In this document: positions 30,514 through 39,252 of the stretch, in pieces | How the letters are laid out: every line of letters starts with the position of its first letter | Position numbering within the stretch: the first letter of the stretch is position 1 | Assembly (NCBI RefSeq): GCF_000473995.1 | Contig: NC_022571.1 | Span: forward strand, 1,204,501-1,268,500 | DNA: 64,000 bases | Origin: Clostridium saccharobutylicum DSM 13864 | Lineage (GTDB): Bacteria; Bacillota; Clostridia; Clostridiales; Clostridiaceae | Direction of reading: 5' to 3' | The notes under the pieces: generated by a model | Databases searched by the model: none | Told to the model about the DNA's origin: nothing | Seen by the model: the letters and a program-made list of their open reading frames with translations, nothing else | Position numbers and translations under genes: made by a program

Positions 30514-31206
30514 ATGGAATTAAGTAAGAGATTAGATTGGATTGTAGGAAAGCTCAATAAGTGTGAGGTTATAATGGACGTAGGGACAGATCACGGATAT
30601 ATTCCTATATATTTAGTTAAGAACAATATAGCAAGCAAGGTTATTGCATCAGATATAAATAAAGAACCTCTAAAAAAAGCAAAGATCAACGCAACGTTAG
30701 ATGGAGTTTTAGATAAAATAGATTTAAGATTAGGTGGAGGTTTAGCTCCGTTAAATGATAAAGAAGCACAAGGAATAATAATTGCTGGTATGGGCGGAAA
30801 TCTTATTAGAGATATATTAGAAGCAGATTTAAAAAAAGTTAAAAATATGGATTATTTAATCCTTCAACCTGCACAAAATCCAGAAGTTTTAAGAGAATAT
30901 TTATATACTAATAATTATCAAATTATTGAAGAAGATATATGTAAAGATGAAGGGAAATACTACGAATTATTTAAAGTAAAATATAAAAAAGGAGATTATA
31001 TATCATTAGAGCCTATATTTTATGAAATAAGTCCTTCTCTTTTAAATAAAAAATCTTTAGTTTTAAAGGAATACATAGAAGATAAAATTCAGAAGTGTAA
31101 GAAGGTTATAGAATTTATTACTGAAAATACCGAACATGCAATACAAAGAAAAGAAGAATTAAATAAAAAAATCAACACGTTAGAAAAACTACTAAAAGCT
31201 TTTTAA
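30514..31206 (+). CDS. trmK: tRNA (adenine22-N1)-methyltransferase TrmK
   Basis: A 230-aa SAM-dependent methyltransferase of the TrmK (COG2384) family. Motifs are VIMDVGTDHGYIPIYL, VIASDINKEPLKKA and GIIIAGMGGNLIRDIL. The C-terminal helical arm ends in a coiled coil. AAAAGGTGAGG precedes the ATG. Placement after rpoD and before a NIF3-family gene is typical of Firmicutes. Confidence 0.94.
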   Translation: MELSKRLDWIVGKLNKCEVIMDVGTDHGYIPIYLVKNNIASKVIASDINKEPLKKAKINATLDGVLDKIDLRLGGGLAPLNDKEAQGIIIAGMGGNLIRDILEADLKKVKNMDYLILQPAQNPEVLREYLYTNNYQIIEEDICKDEGKYYELFKVKYKKGDYISLEPIFYEISPSLLNKKSLVLKEYIEDKIQKCKKVIEFITENTEHAIQRKEELNKKINTLEKLLKAF

Positions 31207-31217
31207 GGGGTGTTATT

Positions 31218-32009
31218 ATGACTAAGATAAAAGATATTATAAGAGAAATTGAAAAGTTTGCACCTAAATGTCTTCAAGAAGATTATGATAATGTAGGATT
31301 AATGGTTGGAGATGATGAAAAGGAAGTAAAAAGAGTGTTATTATCTTTAGATTGTACTAATGATGCAATTGAAGAGGCAACAAATCTTAAGTGCGATTTG
31401 ATGATAACACATCATCCTTTATTTTTTAGAAAACCTAAACGCATAGTAAAAAAAGATCTTTTAGGGAATAAAGTAATTAATCTAATAAAAGAAGATATAA
31501 CTCTGTATTCATGTCATACAAACTTAGATTCTGCAAAAGATGGTATTAATGAAACAATAGTTAAAATGCTTGGTTTTAATTCATGCATAACTTTAGAACC
31601 TAATGAAAGCAGAAATTATAAAGAAGATGGAATAGGAAGATTGATAAAGTTGGATAATCCAATTTCATTAAACAATCTCGTAGATTTAATTAAAAAGACA
31701 TTAAATATAAATAATATGAAAATTGTTAAAGGAAATGAAAAGGTAACTACTTTAGCAATAATAAATGGAAGTGGGCAAGATTTATTTCCATTAGCTAAAA
31801 GTTTTGGAGCTGATTGTATTATAACTGGAGATACAACGTATCATTTTGCATTAGACTATAAAGAAATGGGAATAAGTATAATTGATGCAGGACATTTCTC
31901 AACAGAGTATATAGCATTTTTAAAAACTTTAGAATTTCTAAAGAAAGAATTTAATGATGTAGAATTTATGGCATCAAAAACATGCCAAGATCCATATGAG
32001 TTTGCTTAA
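31218..32009 (+). CDS. NIF3-like dinuclear metal-centre protein
   Basis: A 263-aa NIF3/YqfO-family protein. Metal ligands are suggested by MITHHPLFFRKPK, SCHTNLDSAKDGIN and the C-terminal DAGHFSTEYIAF. The family binds two metal ions; its biochemical role is debated (GTP cyclohydrolase I type 2 is a common but unproven label). It lacks the CutA-like insert of the longer Bacillus form. It is 11 bases after trmK and cotranscribed. Confidence 0.92.
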   Translation: MTKIKDIIREIEKFAPKCLQEDYDNVGLMVGDDEKEVKRVLLSLDCTNDAIEEATNLKCDLMITHHPLFFRKPKRIVKKDLLGNKVINLIKEDITLYSCHTNLDSAKDGINETIVKMLGFNSCITLEPNESRNYKEDGIGRLIKLDNPISLNNLVDLIKKTLNINNMKIVKGNEKVTTLAIINGSGQDLFPLAKSFGADCIITGDTTYHFALDYKEMGISIIDAGHFSTEYIAFLKTLEFLKKEFNDVEFMASKTCQDPYEFA

Positions 32010-32125
32010 GCTACAGATATTTCAAAACTTTAATCTGTCGCAAACTGCATAAAGTTTAAGAACTAAATCATGGTATATGTGCATATATTATTTTGATAAT
32101 AATTTTATGGAGCTATATAAGCGCG

Positions 32126-32437
32126 ATGAGTAAAGATGATGATTTAAAAAATAGTGCTGGAAATGCTTTGAAAAAAGATTTTTCAAATATATTAAAACAT
32201 AGCAAAAGATTAGTTAAGGGATTTTTTCGAGGGGGAAATAGGGGAAATGGATGTGATAGAAGAAGACCTCCATTTGGAGGACCACCATTTTTTAAGCCCA
32301 GATCACCTTGGGTTATGCTATGTTATCCGAAATTAATTGTTGCAGGAATAATAGCCTTAACATTATTACTTTGTGGTGTTAGCATATATGGATTAATAAT
32401 AATAATTTTATTAATATTAATATTTATTTTGATATAA
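32126..32437 (+). CDS. Small membrane protein, unknown function
   Basis: From ATG 32126 the product is 103 aa starting MSKDDDLKNSAGNALKKD. A basic, Gly/Arg/Pro-rich middle (GGNRGNGCDRRRPPFGGPP) is followed by two hydrophobic segments at the C-terminus (about 70-103). An earlier in-frame start at 32093 would add 11 residues. The ribosome binding site is weak (GGAG 13 bases upstream). The family was not recognised; the gene lies just before rnpB. Confidence 0.55.
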   Translation: MSKDDDLKNSAGNALKKDFSNILKHSKRLVKGFFRGGNRGNGCDRRRPPFGGPPFFKPRSPWVMLCYPKLIVAGIIALTLLLCGVSIYGLIIIILLILIFILI

Positions 32438-32483
32438 TTAAAAAAACATTTGTATAATTAAAAAAAGTATGTTAGTATATATC

Positions 32484-32832
32484 TTGCGAGTAAGACGTGC
32501 AATCGCTGCTAGACTAGATCTAGGAGAGGAAAGTCCGAGCTCCATAGGGCAGGGTGCTGGATAACGTCCAGTCAAGGCAACTTGAAGGAAAGTGCAACAG
32601 AGATATACCGCCTAAGATTTTCTTAGGTAAGGGTGGAAAGGTGATGGTAAGAGCTCACCAGCGTGATGGCGACTTCACGGCTATGTAAACCCCACTTGGA
32701 GCAAGACCGAATAGAGAGGCATTAAGGGGCTGCCCGTCCCGCCTCTGGGTGCGTCGCTTGAGCTTATTGGCAACAATAAGCCTAGATAGATGATTGCTTA
32801 ATACAGAACTCGGCTTATGGCTTATCTCGCAA
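32484..32832 (+). ncRNA. rnpB: RNase P RNA
   Basis: Catalytic RNA that cuts the 5' leader from pre-tRNA. The conserved core GAGGAAAGTCCGAGCTCC is near 32523 and ACAGAACTCGGCTTATGG near the 3' end, together forming P4. The ends TTGCGAGTAAG and CTTATCTCGCAA pair as P1. Other landmarks are GGGTGCTGGATAACGTC and AGACCGAATAGAGAGGC. The length is about 349 nt. The 91-bp direct repeat of the putative element starts at the next base. Confidence 0.97.
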
Positions 32833-32923
32833 CAAGTAATTGCAAGGATTTGAGGAATACCGTTTGGGTATTTTCCCTTAACTTTCCCTTGCTTTTTTTG
32901 TGTACAAAACATTTGATAGAATA
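32833..32923. repeat. Direct repeat, left copy (candidate attL)
   Basis: A 91-base segment that matches 39462-39552 at 83 of 91 positions with no gap; the first 28 bases are identical. It begins immediately after rnpB, contains its terminator, and runs into the 3' end of an integrase gene on the minus strand. This is the layout expected for a junction of an integrated element. Confidence 0.75.
32842..32899 (+). terminator. rnpB terminator
   Basis: GCAAGGA (32842-32848) can pair with TCCCTTGC ahead of seven T, and an inner stem GAATACC/GGTATTTTC adds to the structure. The right-hand repeat copy has substitutions that mostly keep this fold. Confidence 0.7.
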
Positions 32924-33092
32924 TCTGTAGCTTCGGTATTCATTTCTTTTGTTACGTGAGCATAAATATCTGATGTTGTCTGCATTATAGAATGACCTAA
33001 ACGTTCTTGAATTATTTTCATTGATATGCCACTTTTCAATAATATGGTTGCATTACTATGCCTAAGATCATGCCAACGAATATATTTTTCTA
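32878..33092 (-). pseudogene. Tyrosine recombinase (integrase), C-terminal fragment
   Basis: Only about the last 70 residues remain. They carry the core active-site region RWHDLRHSNATILL (Arg and His), ERLGHS (His) and the catalytic tyrosine in SDIYAHV. The frame continues upstream without a stop into ISLre2 transposase sequence, so the N-terminal part has been replaced and the product would not be a working integrase. The stop lies inside the direct repeat beside rnpB, as expected when the attachment site follows the int gene. Confidence 0.85.
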
Positions 33093-33999
33093 TGTCACTT
33101 CTTAATTTGTACGGTGTTAATCCATTTCTATTGTGAACTAAATAATCATATAATTCTATAAGCTTCTTAAATGCAATATATTCTTCATTAGTAAGTATCA
33201 GCATATTTACAATAACTTCTAGACCTTCATCAATTTTACCTTCCCTAAATAGCTTTAGTAATTGCTTTTGAAATCTTTTATCACTTATTTTACGTATAAT
33301 TGATTGGCTTATGTGAAATAGATCTAATTGAAAATGAATGCCTTGATCCTCACAAGTTGCTTTAATCCACTTGCTCCATCACCGTTTAATATTCTAGTTT
33401 GAATTTCATCTACATTGTATTTTTCTGCAATTGTTGCGCCAGTAAGCTTTTTAAAGTGATTAGAATTGCTAAAGCTTGCACAAACAGTTTTATCAACAAC
33501 TACATATTCCTTTTTACTGCCCGGACGTAAAGTCCAGCCGATATATGATACTGCTAGTTTTAACTTTTTCTTTTTATTTTTCCCTTTCGTTCTATCCTTA
33601 CCTGAAGATAGAGCCAAACGCCATCTTGCTTCTGGAATAATACATATATTTCCTTTTTGCCTTTTAATATACCTTTGTCATTTAATTCAATTTTACGATT
33701 TTCTAGTTCTTTAATCTTTTCTCCAACTGTTTGAACTACGTTCCAAACGCCTTGAGCGCTAATTTCTTGATTGCACATAGTTTTAATATTATCAGATGCC
33801 TTTCTAAAAGAAACCTCCGTCACGTTAGTTAAAATAGTTTCAACGAGATTTATAGACACATTTCCTATAGTGTCCATCCTTAAATACTCATCCAAAGACT
33901 TTGATATGCTTTTCAAGACCTTGCAAGCTTCATCGCAAGCATATTTATAAAATCTTTTTTCTAACTCCTTGAAAGTAAATCCATTATCATTAAGAACTA
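33093..33999 (-). pseudogene. ISLre2-family transposase remnant, frameshifted
   Basis: Reading on the minus strand, the pieces NGFTFKELEKRFYKYACDE, EISAQGVWNVVQTVGEKI, KLAVSYIGWTLRPGSKKEY, RILNGDGAS and IHFQLDLFHISQSIIRKI fit one ISLre2 (UPF0236) transposase in order. They lie in three frames. One shift near 33605 fits loss of four bases at TGGCTCTA. Another near 33370 fits loss of one T (AGTGGATT for AGTTGGATT). The C-terminus is cut and joined to the integrase fragment near 33092; the N-terminus breaks at about 34000 against another IS remnant. Not functional. Confidence 0.85.
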
Positions 34000-34002
34000 A
34001 AA

Positions 34003-34390
34003 TTTTAGAGACGCATATATATTGTGGTATTTATGCTATGTTTGTTGAACTTATCAATCCTGAAACTAGACTGTGTGCAATAGATGGCACTGCTTTAAGA
34101 AGTTCAAAATACGATAACAAAGCTAAATCTGGTAAGGGTACACGTCTTGGATACTATAAAGGTTATAAATTGCATTGTATTGCAGCTGTTAGTGATATTA
34201 TAATTCCCTTGGTTTTTGATTTAATAACAGCTAATGTTTATGACAATCAAGTCTCAGATTTACTATATGAAGCTAAATTTATAACCCATTTTTAATACTT
34301 GTAGATGCAGCATATGATTCAGTAAAATGGTTTGAAATTGCTTATAGATTAGAATTTAATTTGTTAACTAAAAAATTATTACTTTTATAA
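34003..34390 (+). pseudogene. DDE transposase remnant (IS4/IS5-like)
   Basis: The piece LCAIDGTALRSSKYD with GKGTRLGYYKGYKLH and IIPLVFDLITANVYDN resembles the central catalytic part of an IS4/IS5-superfamily DDE transposase. A frameshift near 34285 moves to a second frame that continues FLILVDAAYDSVKWFEIAY and stops at 34390. N- and C-terminal parts are missing. The family name is a best guess from the motif pattern. Confidence 0.7.
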
Positions 34391-34531
34391 ATCACTATGG
34401 AAATATTATAAAATAAAGTTGTTCCCTATTTAACATGCATTATTTACATAATATGCTATAATAGTTACATATTTATAAGAAAATCACAATAATAAATTTT
34501 AAGAATGGGAAAGTTTTTGGAGGTATTAAAA

Positions 34532-35121
34532 TTGGAAAGAATGCCATATAAACGACCAACTACACATTATGATGAAAGAATTAAAGAACTAGATGAAAAA
34601 ATATGTGAACTAATTAATAAACGTAAGAATGCTTCAGATAATGATCCAGGTTATCCACCTTTTGAATACATTTCTAACTGGGCAAAAAAATTTGATTTAT
34701 ATGAGGATTTATTAAAATCAGTATTTCAATCGTTTTGGAATGAAAAATTATATAAACCTGTAGTTAGGCCAAAAGAATTTACCAGTGTTAAAATTAATAG
34801 AAAGAGATAACCGCCTTTTTTTCTATAATTTTTATTCGTCAGTATTCAAATTCCAGTGTTGTGGGTTTTTGCATAGATTTGAACAATATAAGCAATTCAT
34901 CCTAAAACCAGCCACGACATACTAGTTTTGGATTGTCTATAAATGAAAACTATGATTGTCGAATACTCGACATGTGTGGAGGTAATGGACATTCTCATTA
35001 TAACTTTGTTGTATCACCTTTACTACCTGATAATATTTCTGGAATTAAATTGATTTTTAAAGAATATAGTTTATCTCGCATTGATGAAACTATAGATAAT
35101 GAGATTGTAATAGAGTTATAA
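34532..35121 (+). pseudogene. Decayed gene of unknown function
   Basis: From TTG 34532 (GGAGG eight bases upstream) the first frame runs to 34810 and encodes MERMPYKRPTTHYDERIKEL onward, with a helical charged N-terminus. After that, fragments in other frames continue the protein: FYNFYSSVFKF and HRFEQYKQFILKPATTY near 34825-34925, then INENYDCRILDMCGGNGHSH to 35121. At least two frameshifts and a stop separate them. It was probably one protein of roughly 190 aa. The family was not recognised. Confidence 0.6.
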
Positions 35122-35168
35122 TAAATGATTTAATTTGATTAACTTATTAAACGAGTATAAACAAATTG

Positions 35169-35183
35169 ATACCTTGTAGGTAT
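35169..35183. promoter_or_regulatory. Perfect dyad upstream of the hydrolase operon
   Basis: ATACCT-TGT-AGGTAT is a perfect 6-bp inverted repeat with a three-base centre, 66 bases before the operon start. Its size suits a dimeric helix-turn-helix protein, so it is a candidate operator for the XRE-type response regulator of the operon. No second copy was found by eye and no clear promoter boxes are nearby. Confidence 0.3.
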
Positions 35184-35249
35184 ATATAAAAAAAGATAAA
35201 AATTGGTAATAATGTAATAAAATGATCATGAAATGTGGGGGATGTTACT

Positions 35250-36194
35250 TTGAAAAAAATTATATCATCCATAGCAGATAGTTATGGATTATGGGACTTA
35301 AATAAAACATATAGCAAAATTAATCAATTTCATTATGATGAAATTGAAATCGCTAAATTAATAGGTGATTATCAAAAGTTTTATTTTAAGCCAGATTTAC
35401 CTAAAATTAAGTTTGAAAATAATAGGATTATATTTAAAAGCCAGGTACATAATGAAGAATGTAATAGGGATGCTATATTTTATACCGATTTATATTCAAA
35501 TGAAACAAAAGAAAATGTAAGTATTATAATGATCCATGGTTGGAGATCTGAAAAGTTAAATAGATTAGAACCTGTGTTTTTAGACGAATTTAAAAAGAAA
35601 CAATATAATACATATAGGTATATTTTACCTTATCACATGGATAGATGTGATAAATTAAATTATAGTGGAGAATATTTTTATAGTGCCAATATTAATAGGA
35701 CATTGAAATCAATTAAGCAGTCTGTTAATGATATAAGGGCTTTAATTACATATCTAAAAGAGAATAATAATAAAGTTGTTATTATTGGATTATCTTTGGG
35801 TGGATTGGTAGCAAATTTAATAGCAGGATGTGAAAAAAATATTGATTTGCTTATATCTATATTTCCAGCAAATAGTTTAGCATTCACAAGTTTTAAATCA
35901 GAAGTAGGGAAATATGTAAAGAGGGACTTTTTAGAAAAATCTTTTGAATTTAATAAGTTAAGTGAAATTTGGACAATTATAAATCCAAGTTTGAACAAGC
36001 CTATAATTGATTTGAATAAAATATTATTAATCCAAGGAGATTATGATAAATACGTTTTATATGAAGATACTAGGAAAATTTCTGAAAATTGGGGAATAAA
36101 AAATGAACTATTAAAATGCGGGCATTCAGGGATTGTTATTAATAAAAAGGAAATTAGAAATAAAGTTATAGACTTTATAAATAAAGAATTGTAA
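35250..36194 (+). CDS. Alpha/beta hydrolase of a signalling operon
   Basis: A 314-aa alpha/beta-hydrolase-fold protein without signal peptide. The oxyanion region IIMIHGWRS is followed by the nucleophile elbow IGLSLGG (Ser182), an acid in IQGDYDKYV and the histidine in LKCGHSGI, so the triad looks complete. The N-terminal 80 residues are a charged extension. GGGGGATG supports TTG 35250 over GTG 35235. The stop is 13 bases before a histidine kinase gene, so it is the first gene of a three-gene operon. The substrate is unknown. It could make or remove an acyl or ester signal sensed by the kinase (inference only). Confidence 0.82.
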   Translation: MKKIISSIADSYGLWDLNKTYSKINQFHYDEIEIAKLIGDYQKFYFKPDLPKIKFENNRIIFKSQVHNEECNRDAIFYTDLYSNETKENVSIIMIHGWRSEKLNRLEPVFLDEFKKKQYNTYRYILPYHMDRCDKLNYSGEYFYSANINRTLKSIKQSVNDIRALITYLKENNNKVVIIGLSLGGLVANLIAGCEKNIDLLISIFPANSLAFTSFKSEVGKYVKRDFLEKSFEFNKLSEIWTIINPSLNKPIIDLNKILLIQGDYDKYVLYEDTRKISENWGIKNELLKCGHSGIVINKKEIRNKVIDFINKEL

Positions 36195-36207
36195 AGGTGA
36201 TACTGTT

Positions 36208-37992
36208 ATGTATATGGTCGGTACAATTTTCGGATTAGTTGTAACTGGAATTATAATATTAATAAAAGATAATGAAACTGAATCTACATGGTGGTTAGCA
36301 GGCTTTTTACTTTTATGCGGTTTAGGTGCATTTTCATCTATAACTACAAATTTATTTATTAATAAAGTAGATTCTAAAACTATGGATTTAGTATATTATA
36401 TTAGTGCATGGTTATCAGTTTCTGCTCATTATTTAGCACCAGTTTGTATACTGATTTATTCAATGATTTATTCAAATTTAAAAAGTAATAAAATAGTATA
36501 TATGCTACTATTTATTCCAGAAATTTTATGCTATATATTATTACCAATAAAAAATAACGATTTAAAAACAACAACAGAATTTTTAAACTACATGAGAATA
36601 TTATGTATTGTTGAGTTGCCTTATTTATTTTCTTCTATTGCGTTATTAATATATTCCTTTGTAAAGGAAAAATCTTATCTAATAAAAAAGTATAAGTTAG
36701 TTAATATAGTTGTTATAGTACCAGGACTTGTTTACATAATTTTATTTAATTTTATATTAAGGGCTATTGGAATGGAAAATTCTTGGAAGGCATTTTCTAT
36801 TTTAATACCAATACATTTTTTGATATTTATTTACTTCGCAAATAAGTTTGCAGTATTTGGGGTTACTATGAAATTTGATAAATATAATTTTGCTTTTGAA
36901 AATATTATTGACTATATTACCGATTCGATTATTATCATAGACGAAAAGTTAATAGTAAAAGAAGTTAATAATATATTTTACAAAAAGTTTCAACTTAATA
37001 AGGAGAAGGAATATCAGGAATATAAAAACTTGATAAGAGAGAGTAGTTTGAGAAATTATGAGGAGTTATTAACTAATTTAATAGATAAGGCTCATATGAC
37101 AAGAACTAATCAATCTATGCAAATAGAAGTTGTAGCTGAGGAAGTTGCTTATTTTGAAGTACAGGTAAATTGTGTAATAGTAAAGGGTGATTATTTTGGT
37201 ACAATAGTCTTCTTTAAAGATATAACTGCTCAAAAGAAGAACATGGAACTTATGATAGAAAAAGAGAGATTAATGTCTTTAAGCCAACTTATTGGAGGAG
37301 TAGCACACAATTTAAAAACTCCAATTATGAGTGTAGCAGGAGGTCTTTCAATAATAAAAAAAGATACTAATAAACTATATCCTTATTTCAACGATGACAA
37401 TAATGATGATATTGAAAAATTAATGGTGGAAATAAATTCCTGGCATGAAAGAGGACAAGCATATCTACGTTATATGACTGATATTATTAACGCAATTAAA
37501 AGTCAGTTAAAAGATTTCGATCAAAATAAGAAAGAAAATTTTCTTATAAAGGATGTTATTAAAGATATAGTTTTATTAATGTCGTATGAATTAAAGAAGA
37601 ATAAATGTAAATTAATACAAGAAATAAATATAGATGATTCAATAGAAATTGCTGGTGATATTAATTCTTTAATTCAAGTATTAAATAATCTTATAAGTAA
37701 TGCTATAAGTGCAGTAAAATATAATACAAATATAACTTTAAGTGTTTATAAGGAAAGTAAAAATATTGTATTTGCTGTGACTAATGAAGGGAATATTATA
37801 CCAGAACACGTTCAGAAGAAAATATTTACAGAGATGATCACTACAAAAGGTAAGGATGGGACAGGACTAGGTCTATATATAGCCAAATCTATTATAAAAA
37901 GTAGATTTAAAGGTGATATATATTTTAATAGTGACAATGAGATGACTACTTTTTTTATAAAAATACCAACAAAGGAGCAGAAAAATGAATAA
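36208..37992 (+). CDS. Seven-TM sensor histidine kinase with PAS domain
   Basis: A 594-aa membrane kinase. Seven hydrophobic helices occupy about residues 2-219 with no large outer loop, which suggests sensing within the membrane or of a small or lipophilic ligand. A PAS domain follows (about 225-345). The phosphoacceptor box is GGVAHNLKTPIMSVAGG with His367, then the N box LNNLISNAISA, and a G box GTGLGLYIAKSI. An acidic loop (FNDDNNDDIE) is inserted after the H box. The last eight bases overlap the response regulator start (ATGAATAA), so the pair is translationally coupled. Confidence 0.9.
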   Translation: MYMVGTIFGLVVTGIIILIKDNETESTWWLAGFLLLCGLGAFSSITTNLFINKVDSKTMDLVYYISAWLSVSAHYLAPVCILIYSMIYSNLKSNKIVYMLLFIPEILCYILLPIKNNDLKTTTEFLNYMRILCIVELPYLFSSIALLIYSFVKEKSYLIKKYKLVNIVVIVPGLVYIILFNFILRAIGMENSWKAFSILIPIHFLIFIYFANKFAVFGVTMKFDKYNFAFENIIDYITDSIIIIDEKLIVKEVNNIFYKKFQLNKEKEYQEYKNLIRESSLRNYEELLTNLIDKAHMTRTNQSMQIEVVAEEVAYFEVQVNCVIVKGDYFGTIVFFKDITAQKKNMELMIEKERLMSLSQLIGGVAHNLKTPIMSVAGGLSIIKKDTNKLYPYFNDDNNDDIEKLMVEINSWHERGQAYLRYMTDIINAIKSQLKDFDQNKKENFLIKDVIKDIVLLMSYELKKNKCKLIQEINIDDSIEIAGDINSLIQVLNNLISNAISAVKYNTNITLSVYKESKNIVFAVTNEGNIIPEHVQKKIFTEMITTKGKDGTGLGLYIAKSIIKSRFKGDIYFNSDNEMTTFFIKIPTKEQKNE

Positions 37993-38611
37993 AGGAATAA
38001 GTATAGCCATAATAGATGATGAAATAGGAATAATTGATACACTAGAATCTTTTCTAGGTGATAAATATTATGTTGAAGGATTTATAAGTTCAAAAGAGGG
38101 ATTGGCAGCATTAGAAAAAGGTGACTTTGACTTATTAATATTAGACTACTTTATTGATGATTTAAATGGCAAGGAAATTGTTGATGAAATAAGATCATTT
38201 AATCCATCAATGTACATAACATTATTAACAGGATACGCAGAAGAAGTTCCAGCGATGAAGTCATTAGATGAAATGGATATACAAGGATACATTGAAAAGA
38301 CAGGGGATTTTGAAAAAATAATCGTATATATAGAAGCGATAATAAAATCAATAGAATTTTTTAAAGGAAATAGCATACCATTGAATAAAAAGATAGGTCA
38401 AAGAATTAGATCATTAAGAAAATCAAATAATTTAAGTCAAAGTGATGTTGCTAAATATTTAGATGTTAAAACAAATTCCATATCGCAATATGAGTCTGGA
38501 TCATCAGGATTAACAATAGAAAATGTTTTGAAATTAGCAGAACTATTTAACGTAACAACTGATTATATACTTTGCTATACGTTAAATGTTAGAAATAGGG
38601 CCTTTCGTTAA
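37985..38611 (+). CDS. Response regulator with XRE-type DNA-binding domain
   Basis: A 208-aa regulator. The receiver domain (about 1-120) has the acidic pocket AIIDDEIG, the phosphorylation site LLILDYF (Asp54), the switch LLTGYAEE and the lysine in YIEKTGD. After a short linker comes a Cro/C1-type helix-turn-helix (about 135-195): IGQRIRSLRKSNNLSQSDVA, SISQYESG, LAELFNVTTDYIL. Most transcriptional response regulators use OmpR, NarL, LytTR or Fis-type output domains; the XRE type is uncommon. It is coupled to the kinase gene and followed by a clear terminator. Confidence 0.9.
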   Translation: MNKGISIAIIDDEIGIIDTLESFLGDKYYVEGFISSKEGLAALEKGDFDLLILDYFIDDLNGKEIVDEIRSFNPSMYITLLTGYAEEVPAMKSLDEMDIQGYIEKTGDFEKIIVYIEAIIKSIEFFKGNSIPLNKKIGQRIRSLRKSNNLSQSDVAKYLDVKTNSISQYESGSSGLTIENVLKLAELFNVTTDYILCYTLNVRNRAFR

Positions 38612-38637
38612 ATTTAGACTATTTTCGTAGATTTATT

Positions 38638-38665
38638 TAGAGTATCTAAAGGATACTCTATTTTT
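38638..38665 (+). terminator. Terminator of the hydrolase-kinase-regulator operon
   Basis: TAGAGTATC (38638-38646) pairs with GATACTCTA (38652-38660) around a five-base loop, followed by TTTTT. It lies 26 bases after the response regulator stop. Confidence 0.9.
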
Positions 38666-39072
38666 GTGATGTTATTTAAGTGAAATAATATAAGTAAATA
38701 TCAACAAAATTGACATTTGATATGAAAATATTTTTTAAAATGATATTTTGTATTGACGTTAAAATTTGGAATTGATATAATGAAAAAAATGAAAAATATA
38801 CAAAAATTTAATATTTATAACAAAATTGTATAAGAATAAAATAATTGAAGTATATTTCTGAAATAAACTAGTAGAAATTTTTATTAAAAAAACATCATCC
38901 GAATTAGATATGTGGAGACACATGTTATATAATACAATAACTAATAATAAAGAATTAAATAATGGTTATATATCAAAATCAAGTAAAAAAATGGGATGCG
39001 GTTATTATTGAAGCATACAAAAAACAACTTGATAGAAATAATGAATAATATTTATAGAAAGGTGAGGCTTTT
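38666..39072. other. AT-rich stretch inside the element, no clear gene
   Basis: No convincing gene. A 28-codon frame starting at ATG 38962 (MVIYQNQVKKWDAVIIEAYK, ending at 39048) looks like the end of a small protein, and an overlapping frame starts MWRHMLYNTITNN near 38911. Together they suggest a frameshifted remnant of a short gene. Confidence 0.35.
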
Positions 39073-39252
39073 GTGGTAATTAGGGAAGTAATAGAAATAT
39101 TTAGGGAAGATACTTCAATTAAAAGGTTCAAAAAAGAAATTGAATTATTAAAGGATGCTGGATATGTAGTATTTGAGGAAAACAATGATTATGTACGTTT
39201 CTACCAATCTGCAAAGGTATTTAATTCACATTTATATGCTGAAAAAAAATGA
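39073..39252 (+). CDS. Small protein of 59 aa, unknown function
   Basis: A GTG start preceded by AAAGGTGAGG (39058-39067) opens a 59-residue frame, VVIREVIEIFREDTSIKRF near the start and ending SHLYAEKK. It is mixed-charge, with no membrane segment. The good ribosome binding site is the main support. It lies between the signalling operon and the right direct repeat. The family was not recognised. The rest of the gap to the right repeat (39253-39461) holds nothing recognised. Confidence 0.5.
   Translation: MVIREVIEIFREDTSIKRFKKEIELLKDAGYVVFEENNDYVRFYQSAKVFNSHLYAEKK

Noticed and set aside
32655..32912. Minus-strand open frame of 85 codons across rnpB
   Set aside because: It lies on the antisense strand of the RNase P RNA gene and has no ribosome binding site.
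33466..33714. Plus-strand open frame of 82 codons
   Set aside because: It is antisense to the ISLre2 transposase remnant and shows no family pattern.
38979..39185. Minus-strand open frame of 68 codons
   Set aside because: It overlaps the better-supported 59-aa plus-strand gene and lacks a ribosome binding site.
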